NCBI GenBank assembly: GCA_017644375.1
Contig: JAEPLP010000001.1
Span: forward strand, 1,162,001-1,226,000
Direction of reading: 5' to 3'
From: Prochlorococcus marinus CUG1435
GTDB taxonomy: Bacteria > Cyanobacteriota > Cyanobacteriia > PCC-6307 > Cyanobiaceae
Length of the DNA stretch: 64,000 nucleotides
A program made the translations under genes and the position numbers. Positions 59,392-64,000 of the stretch are shown here, in pieces (positions within the stretch are counted from its first letter, which is position 1; each line of letters opens with the position of its first letter). The notes beneath the pieces were generated by a model. That model searched no databases and was not told the origin of the DNA. It saw nothing but the letters and a program-made list of their open reading frames with translations.

Positions 59392-60171
59392 TTGGAACTA
59401 TCTAACAAAAAAGAATTAAATCAATTGGATATTCTTCAGTATCAAGTTACCAGTGATACCTCTGAAGAAAGTGTTGCTAATCAAAATAAAAAAATTGAAA
59501 AAGTTTTAATACTTGATACTGAAACAACAGGTTTGGACGAAAATAAAGATGAAGTGATAGAGATAGGTTGTATTTTGTTTGATGTATCTTTCAAGTGCGT
59601 GCTTTCACAGGTTTCATTTTTATTCCCTGTTAATAATAATGAAGCCGAACATGTTAATGGTATTTCTGCTGAAGTAACTAATATCTCTCAACCATGGGAA
59701 GATGGATTGAATTTCTTTCTGAAACTTGTTGATTGTTCGGATTTTATTGTCGCGCATAATGTAGAGTTTGATAAGAAATGGTTTGGAAAAGGAAGATTAC
59801 CTAAACTTAATAAAAAATGGATATGCAGTTTAGAGGATATTAATTGGTCCTTTCAAAAATCACTAAAAAATAGACCCTCAGTAACTGATCTTGCTTTATC
59901 TTTTTCAATACCAGTTTGGAATTTACATAGAGCTTTATCTGATTGCTTTTACATATCTGAGGTCTTCAAAAAATGCGATAATTTAGAGCAACTTTTACTT
60001 AAAGCTACCGAACCGAGGTTTTTATACAAGGCGCTTATTAGTTACGAAGAAAGATCTTTAGCTAAAAATGCTGGGTTCAGATGGAATAGTCCTGTGCAAG
60101 GAGCTTGGTCAAGAAAATTAACTACTGATGAGGCAAAAAATCTTGATTTTAGAGTAGAAATTTTGAATTAA
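59392..60171 (+). CDS. DEDDh exonuclease (DnaQ/epsilon-like)
   Basis: A 259-residue 3'-5' exonuclease-family protein. The metal-binding acids are D42 and E44 (ILDTETTGL), D127 (VEFDKKW) and D184, with H179 (LHRALSDC) as the DEDDh histidine. A ~35-residue polar N-terminal extension precedes the domain, and ~55 residues follow it, ending in RWNSPVQGAWSRKL. It is not obviously the polymerase III epsilon subunit; a general repair or RNA/DNA turnover nuclease is likely. The start is TTG 59392; an upstream in-frame stop excludes longer forms. Confidence 0.85.
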   Translation: MELSNKKELNQLDILQYQVTSDTSEESVANQNKKIEKVLILDTETTGLDENKDEVIEIGCILFDVSFKCVLSQVSFLFPVNNNEAEHVNGISAEVTNISQPWEDGLNFFLKLVDCSDFIVAHNVEFDKKWFGKGRLPKLNKKWICSLEDINWSFQKSLKNRPSVTDLALSFSIPVWNLHRALSDCFYISEVFKKCDNLEQLLLKATEPRFLYKALISYEERSLAKNAGFRWNSPVQGAWSRKLTTDEAKNLDFRVEILN

Positions 60172-60201
60172 TATTCAATAAATTTTTGACCAAGAAAATA
60201 T

Positions 60202-60624
60202 CTAGTGCATCTGACAGGGCATCCATTTTTTACCCATTTTATGTGCTCCAATACATCCGTATTTTGCGGCAGCCTTTTCAGCTTCTTGTTTGGTTTTAAA
60301 AAGATCTGACATTATATTTTCTTTGCTCGAATTTGGAATTTGTTTGGAATGATTATGATGATTGTCATGAGAATTAGGTGAATACTCCCATATTCCCATT
60401 GTTGTTACCCCAGCAGAGATAATTCCCATCCCAACTACTGATAAATTGACTATTCCCATTGCTACTGCACCAAAAGAGAATACACCCATTGGAACTACTC
60501 CAATACTTATTACTCCCATTGGCACTATTCCTACCGAAACTATACCAAGGGGTGCTATTCCAAAAGCAATTTTTTTTGGTTTTGTACCGCAATGCAGAGT
60601 CTCTTTATTTTTTTTAATTTCCAA
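60202..60624 (-). CDS. Glycine-pentapeptide repeat protein with His-rich linker and DUF3721-like tail
   Basis: A 140-residue protein with three parts. Residues 22-77 hold a regular five-residue repeat, glycine at every fifth position (11 of 12; S62 is the exception) with hydrophobic residues between. A His-rich linker follows (H86, H89, H90, H92). The C-terminal segment ~108-140 resembles DUF3721: FKTKQEAEKAAAKYGCIGAHKMG then WMPCQMH, with C124, H128, C137 and H140 as possible metal ligands. The repeat could be a membrane or beta-helix module. Function and localisation are unknown; metal binding is inference. Confidence 0.75.
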   Translation of the reverse strand: MEIKKNKETLHCGTKPKKIAFGIAPLGIVSVGIVPMGVISIGVVPMGVFSFGAVAMGIVNLSVVGMGIISAGVTTMGIWEYSPNSHDNHHNHSKQIPNSSKENIMSDLFKTKQEAEKAAAKYGCIGAHKMGKKWMPCQMH

Positions 60625-60722
60625 TAGTTTTTCTAAATGTTAAATTAAAATTGTCCCACAAAACAAACAATTAAAGATTAATTCTTACTTGAATTAAAAA
60701 TTTTGAATTATTTTCTAGAACT

Positions 60723-62015
60723 TTGAATAACTTAAAAAATCTTAGAGGAACGGTAGATTTGCTGCCTGATCAATTAATAAAGTGGCAAAACGTTGAGAAA
60801 ATTGTATTGGAGCAGCTTGCAAGAGCATCTATCAATGAAATAAGAACACCAATACTAGAAATGACCGAATTATTTATAAGAGGAATTGGTGAAGGAACAG
60901 ATGTTGTCAGTAAGGAAATGTATACATTTATTGATAGAGGGGAGAGATCCTGCACTCTTAGGCCTGAAGGAACCGCATCCGTTGCAAGAGCATTAATACA
61001 AAATGGAATGTTGTCTAATCATCCTCTACAAAAACTTTGGTATATGGGGCCTATGTTTCGATATGAAAGACCTCAAGCAGGTAGGCAAAGACAGTTTCAT
61101 CAGTTAGGTGTTGAGTTTATAGGATATGATTCAGTTAGAAGTGATGTTGAAATTATTGCTTTAGCTTGGGATATCTTAGGTAAATTAGGAATAAAAGAAC
61201 TTAATCTTGAAATAAATACTTTGGGCGATCTTGATGATAGATTAAATTTTCAAAATTCCTTTTTAAAATGGCTAGAAATAAATAAAAATTCTCTAGATTT
61301 AGATTCTCAGAATAGGATTACTAAAAATCCCTTAAGGATTTTGGACTCTAAGAATATTCAAACACAAAAAGCTCTAAAGAATGCGCCAAGATTATTTAAT
61401 TTTTTATCTGAAAAAAGTCTTAAAAGATATTCAAACTTAAAGAAAAATTTAGAGGTTTTAAAAATACCTTATGTGGAAAATTTTAATCTTGTAAGAGGTT
61501 TAGATTACTACACCCATACAGCTTTTGAGATTACTAGTGGGGATCTAGGCTCCCAAGCTACAGTTTGCGGAGGAGGAAGATATGACGATCTAATAAAACA
61601 AATGGGAGGGCCAAATACCCCTGCAATTGGTTTCGCTATTGGTTTAGAAAGATTAATTTTACTCGCAGGAAAAGAGCTTGAAATTCCAAGAAATACTGAT
61701 ATTTATATCATTAATCAAGGCTTAGTTGCTGAACCATTAGCAATGGATTTATCTAGAAAATTAAGAAATTATGATTTGTTAGTTGAGTTAGATTTAAGCG
61801 GAGCCTCATTCTCTAAGCAATTTAAAAAGGCTAATAAACTAAAGTCTAAAAGTATTATTGTTATTGGTGATGATGAGGCAGTTAAAGGAAAATTTATTAT
61901 AAGGCTCTTTGATCAATCAGGTAATAGGAACCAAGAAGAGCTTATATCCTTTGGTAATGATATTAAATTAGAAAAGTGGATAAAAAATAACTTACTTGTA
62001 AAGAGATGTTCTTGA
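60723..62015 (+). CDS. hisS: Histidyl-tRNA synthetase
   Basis: A 430-residue class II synthetase. Motif 1 begins near residue 35 with EIRTPILEMTELFIRGIGEGTDVV; motif 2 is TLRPEGTASVARALI and WYMGPMFRYERPQAGRQRQFHQ; the histidine-A/B motifs are LVRGLDYYTHTAFE and GGGRYDDLIKQMGG; motif 3 is AIGFAIGLERLIL. The C-terminal anticodon-binding domain closes it. The start is TTG 60723. The length is standard. A small gene overlaps its last 10 bp. Confidence 0.96.
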   Translation: MNNLKNLRGTVDLLPDQLIKWQNVEKIVLEQLARASINEIRTPILEMTELFIRGIGEGTDVVSKEMYTFIDRGERSCTLRPEGTASVARALIQNGMLSNHPLQKLWYMGPMFRYERPQAGRQRQFHQLGVEFIGYDSVRSDVEIIALAWDILGKLGIKELNLEINTLGDLDDRLNFQNSFLKWLEINKNSLDLDSQNRITKNPLRILDSKNIQTQKALKNAPRLFNFLSEKSLKRYSNLKKNLEVLKIPYVENFNLVRGLDYYTHTAFEITSGDLGSQATVCGGGRYDDLIKQMGGPNTPAIGFAIGLERLILLAGKELEIPRNTDIYIINQGLVAEPLAMDLSRKLRNYDLLVELDLSGASFSKQFKKANKLKSKSIIVIGDDEAVKGKFIIRLFDQSGNRNQEELISFGNDIKLEKWIKNNLLVKRCS

Positions 62016-62287
62016 AGATAGTGATAATTTTTGTTTTCATATTAATATTTTCTAATTTAAAAAATTTTCTTAAATTAATTAGAAAACAAAAAGTTTCTAA
62101 GTCTAAAAAAATAACAACTTTCAATAAGAAGAACCTTAATAATTGGATGAAATTAACTAAAAAAGAAAGATATAACTTATCAAAACAAGATTCTGTTCAT
62201 TATATGGATAGAAGAAAACTTTTATTAGAAGAAATTAGAAATGAATATAAGAAGATATCAAGAAAAAAATCTGAGGGGGAACATTAA
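62006..62287 (+). CDS. Small basic membrane-anchored protein, unknown function
   Basis: A 93-residue protein with one N-terminal hydrophobic helix (about residues 3-18) and a lysine-rich cytosolic tail (KKERYNLSKQDSVHYMDRRKLLLEEIRNEYK). I recognise no family. ATG 62006 lies inside the last 10 bp of hisS, so it is probably translated by coupling. The next small gene follows after 12 bp. Confidence 0.6.
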   Translation: MFLKIVIIFVFILIFSNLKNFLKLIRKQKVSKSKKITTFNKKNLNNWMKLTKKERYNLSKQDSVHYMDRRKLLLEEIRNEYKKISRKKSEGEH

Positions 62288-62299
62288 GAAAAAATAATT

Positions 62300-62599
62300 A
62301 TGGAAAATTACTGGACTTCTAATAAAACCATAAATGGATTAAGACATTTTGTTTTATTAAATGAGACTATAGAAAAAGGGAATATTAGTTTTTTAATGGT
62401 TTCTGTCCTTGATTCTGGAATTAACTTAAAAACTACTTACGAAGAATTAATAAATAGTGGAAATTGGCACAAGGGTTGGATCAATCTTTCAAAGCATCAA
62501 TCGATTACAGAAGAATACGTAAAATATAAATCAATCAATAAAGGGGAGGATATCGATGAGATTTTCATTAATGAAGATTCTATATTTAATATTTCTTAA
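62300..62599 (+). CDS. Small protein, unknown function
   Basis: A 99-residue protein with mixed alpha/beta character: a strand pair (GLRHFVLLNETIEKGNISFLMVSVLD), a polar helix (TYEELINSGNWHKGWINLSK) and an acidic C-terminus. There is no signal peptide or membrane helix. I recognise no family. It lies 12 bp after the small membrane-anchored gene, suggesting one transcript from hisS onward. Confidence 0.6.
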   Translation: MENYWTSNKTINGLRHFVLLNETIEKGNISFLMVSVLDSGINLKTTYEELINSGNWHKGWINLSKHQSITEEYVKYKSINKGEDIDEIFINEDSIFNIS

Positions 62600-62735
62600 T
62601 TTGATATAAATCTTTCAAATCTCTTTTCTTTGTTAATACTAGGTTTTTTATTAATTAATAATTATTTAAAAGTTTTACCCCTTTCAAAAAAATAAAATTA
62701 ACGTTATCAAGGATTAATAATATTTACTTAATTCA

Positions 62736-62969
62736 ATGTTAGGGGATATGTGGAACTCATCAGAGCTTGCCGCGGAAAAACTGGGAATAACTGAAATTAA
62801 ACTTTCCTTCTTACGTGAAAATGGAATACTCAAGCCTGGAATTCATTGGAAAAGCTCTCCACTCGGTCAGAGAAAACCTTGGAACCCTAAAGCGCTTTAT
62901 AACATAAAAATGTGTAGAAAAATAATCAATAAATTTTATTTTGAAGAAAACTATGATGTTGCGGCCTGA
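62736..62969 (+). CDS. Small protein with an HTH/MerR-like start
   Basis: A 77-residue basic protein. SSELAAEKLGITEIKLSFLRENGILKPG resembles the first helix pair of MerR or excisionase-type winged helices, followed by HWKSSPLGQRKPWNPKALYNIKMCRKII. No catalytic motif is seen. ATG 62736 is used; ATG 62748, with AGGGG just before it, is an alternative. It stands alone; there is no integrase or phage gene nearby, so an excisionase role is not supported. Confidence 0.55.
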   Translation: MLGDMWNSSELAAEKLGITEIKLSFLRENGILKPGIHWKSSPLGQRKPWNPKALYNIKMCRKIINKFYFEENYDVAA

Positions 62970-63015
62970 AATTAATATGAATTTTGAAGAATAATTTGAA
63001 AAATATATAAAATCT

Positions 63016-63192
63016 TTATTCGATCAGATTTTCATCCTGACATTCAATCAGAGTGTTTTGCAAAGTTGGATATAAGTTAATCATATTTATGTATTGTTTT
63101 GATTTTCTGTAGGATTTTGCAGCCTTTTTGTAATGAACTTCCGATTTCATTACTAGTGAAAATTTTCTAGAAGACTCTTGAGAAGTAGTCAT
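63016..63192 (-). CDS. Possible 58-residue small protein
   Basis: Reading the minus strand from ATG (63190-63192) gives 58 codons to TAA (63016-63018). The protein opens MTTSQESSRKFSL, continues with a lysine/tyrosine-rich basic segment (HYKKAAKSYRKSKQYI) and ends acidic (ECQDENLIE). No membrane helix or known family is seen. The charge distribution looks protein-like, and the frame survives in a region otherwise full of stops. No clear ribosome-binding site is present. Small unlisted genes of this size are common in Prochlorococcus. Confidence 0.45.
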   Translation of the reverse strand: MTTSQESSRKFSLVMKSEVHYKKAAKSYRKSKQYINMINLYPTLQNTLIECQDENLIE

Positions 63193-63205
63193 AATATTAG
63201 ATGTC

Positions 63206-63397
63206 TTATTCTATATTTAATAATTGTTTGAAAATGAGGCAATAACTATCATGGTTTAATGAAACAAAATATCGTTTAATGTCAGCAAAATGAAATTTAT
63301 TTAACTTATTTGAATCTAAAAATACTGGTTTATTTGATAGAGCACGTATTTCTAAGAATAATTTTTCTTCATTAAATCTACCTTTTTTGCTATTGGA
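63206..63397 (-). pseudogene. Possible decayed gene: 63 open codons without a start
   Basis: A 63-codon open stretch on the minus strand reads KPVFLDSNKLNKFHFADI and similar protein-like text but has no ATG, GTG or TTG before its stop. It lies just upstream (13 bp) of the 58-residue frame. A six-A run near 63380 could be the site of a frameshift, because the +1 frame continues with LYQDNPIAKK. It is at best a remnant or a frameshifted gene. Confidence 0.3.
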
Positions 63398-63523
63398 TTA
63401 TCTTGATAAAGGTTTCTTGTTTAAGAAGAGTTAGAATTACTAACCTTTACAATTTTGTTATGAATTCAACTGTTTGGTGAAATATAAAGTATTCTCAAAA
63501 CGTTTAAGCTAATCAATTCCTAA

Positions 63524-64000
63524 ATGCAAACCTATGGAAATCCAGATACTACCTATGGATGGTGGGCTGGTAATTCAGGTGTAGCAAATCGCTCAGGAAA
63601 ATTCATTGCTGCTCATGTAGCTCATGCAGGATTAATTGTTTTCTGGGCGGGTGCATTCACCCTTTTTGAACTTTCACGATTTGACCCCAGTGTCCCAATG
63701 GGTCATCAACCTCTAATCGTTCTTCCTCATTTAGCAACTCTTGGAATAGGGTTTGATGCTAATGGCGTTGCGATGGGAGATACTAAACCTGTTCTAGCGA
63801 TAGCAATAGTTCACTTAGTTTCTTCTATGGTTTTAGCAGCAGGCGGACTTTTACACTCTTTACTTCTTCCTGGAAATCTAGAAGATTCCGATGTAGCAAG
63901 AGCTAGAAAATTCAATATTGAATGGGATAATCCAGACAAATTGACATTTATTCTTGGTCACCATCTAATTATTCTTGGTTTCGCAGTTATCGCTTTTGTT
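63524..64000 (+). CDS. pcb: Chlorophyll-binding antenna protein Pcb, partial (3' end beyond window)
   Basis: The first 159 codons of a CP43-like six-helix thylakoid antenna of the Pcb/IsiA family, which binds divinyl chlorophylls in Prochlorococcus. The start MQTYGNP, then [20 protein letters not shown] and [19 protein letters not shown], with [22 protein letters not shown] and [14 protein letters not shown], are characteristic; several histidines (HVAH, LPHLA, GHH) are expected chlorophyll ligands. ATG 63524 fits the family start. I cannot say which Pcb paralog it is from the first half. Confidence 0.9.
   Translation, partial: MQTYGNPDTTYGWWAGNSGVANRSGKFIAAHVAHAGLIVFWAGAFTLFELSRFDPSVPMGHQPLIVLPHLATLGIGFDANGVAMGDTKPVLAIAIVHLVSSMVLAAGGLLHSLLLPGNLEDSDVARARKFNIEWDNPDKLTFILGHHLIILGFAVIAFV

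Larger units (their letters stand above)
62970..63523. other. 554-bp region upstream of pcb
   Basis: It contains two minus-strand frames described separately (63016-63192, 63206-63397). The last ~125 bp before pcb are AT-rich and presumably hold its promoter and leader. No tRNA or repeat was seen. Confidence 0.6.

Noticed and set aside
60446-60643. 65-residue Ile/Pro/Thr-rich frame antisense to the glycine-repeat gene
   Set aside because: Its repeats mirror the five-residue periodicity of the real gene on the other strand, so it is an echo.
1-64000. Prophage, transposon or genomic island
   Set aside because: No integrase, transposase, terminase or capsid gene, no direct-repeat borders, and codon/base composition appears uniform. 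The HTH-like gene at 62736 alone is not evidence for a mobile element.

Overview
The window reads as chromosome of a high-light-type Prochlorococcus, a marine picocyanobacterium. The DNA is very AT-rich and gene density is extreme. Most genes are separated by only a few bases or overlap, and TTG start codons are frequent. The right edge holds the first 159 codons of a Pcb/IsiA-type chlorophyll-binding antenna gene, and plastocyanin, NDH-1 subunits (NdhL, NdhD) and phylloquinone genes (menD, menB) are present. I infer the genus from this combination; I cannot tell the strain.

Layout. 1-5.0 kb: a GST-like gene divergent from glutathione reductase, a Na+/Ca2+-type exchanger, and dihydroorotase. 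5.0-6.7 kb: tRNA-Leu(UAA), ndhL, a DUF3007 gene and trpA. 6.7-10.8 kb: small regulators and conserved unknowns (cyAbrB, YCII-like, HTH and DUF1232 genes), a group 2 sigma factor, hisIE and an unusual 6-pyruvoyl-tetrahydropterin-synthase-like gene; two exact short tandem repeats lie here. 10.8-21.1 kb: a minus-strand block with a second-type clpB, petE, an SDR gene, hemE, glgB, a CocE-type hydrolase and three small genes. 21.1-27.4 kb: tamB-like, proA, folB and a lipase-like gene. 27.4-36.5 kb: a minus-strand block with an M3 peptidase, ndhD, thrB, glk, thrS, trpS and an RGG/RHH-like small protein. 36.6-41.7 kb: an apparent operon of a DUF697 protein, a Mn/Zn-type ABC transporter (three genes) and a DUF4336 protein. 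42-51.9 kb: lepB, menD-menB-glgA-murF, then minus-strand aroA-mnmC-like-glmU. 52-58.6 kb: comB-like, nitrilase-like, an amidase, murI, a polyprenyl synthase and acs. 58.6-64 kb: DUF1350, a DEDDh exonuclease, a Gly-pentapeptide/DUF3721 protein, hisS, small unknowns and partial pcb.

How they work together. Much of the window is housekeeping: cell wall (murF, glmU, murI, amidase), glycogen (glgA, glgB, glk), amino acids (trpA, hisIE, proA, thrB, aroA), tRNA charging (thrS, trpS, hisS), tetrapyrrole and quinone synthesis (hemE, menD, menB, polyprenyl synthase), electron transport (petE, ndhL, ndhD) and redox/metal balance (gor, GST, Mn transporter).

I saw no mobile element, prophage, CRISPR array or rRNA. 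There is no clear-cut new system. The best leads are the metal-ligand-rich glycine-pentapeptide protein (60202-60624), the PTPS-like protein with an altered zinc site (10240-10710), a comB gene with no standard start codon (52015), the DUF697-transporter-DUF4336 operon, and two unreported-looking small minus-strand reading frames upstream of pcb (63016-63397).
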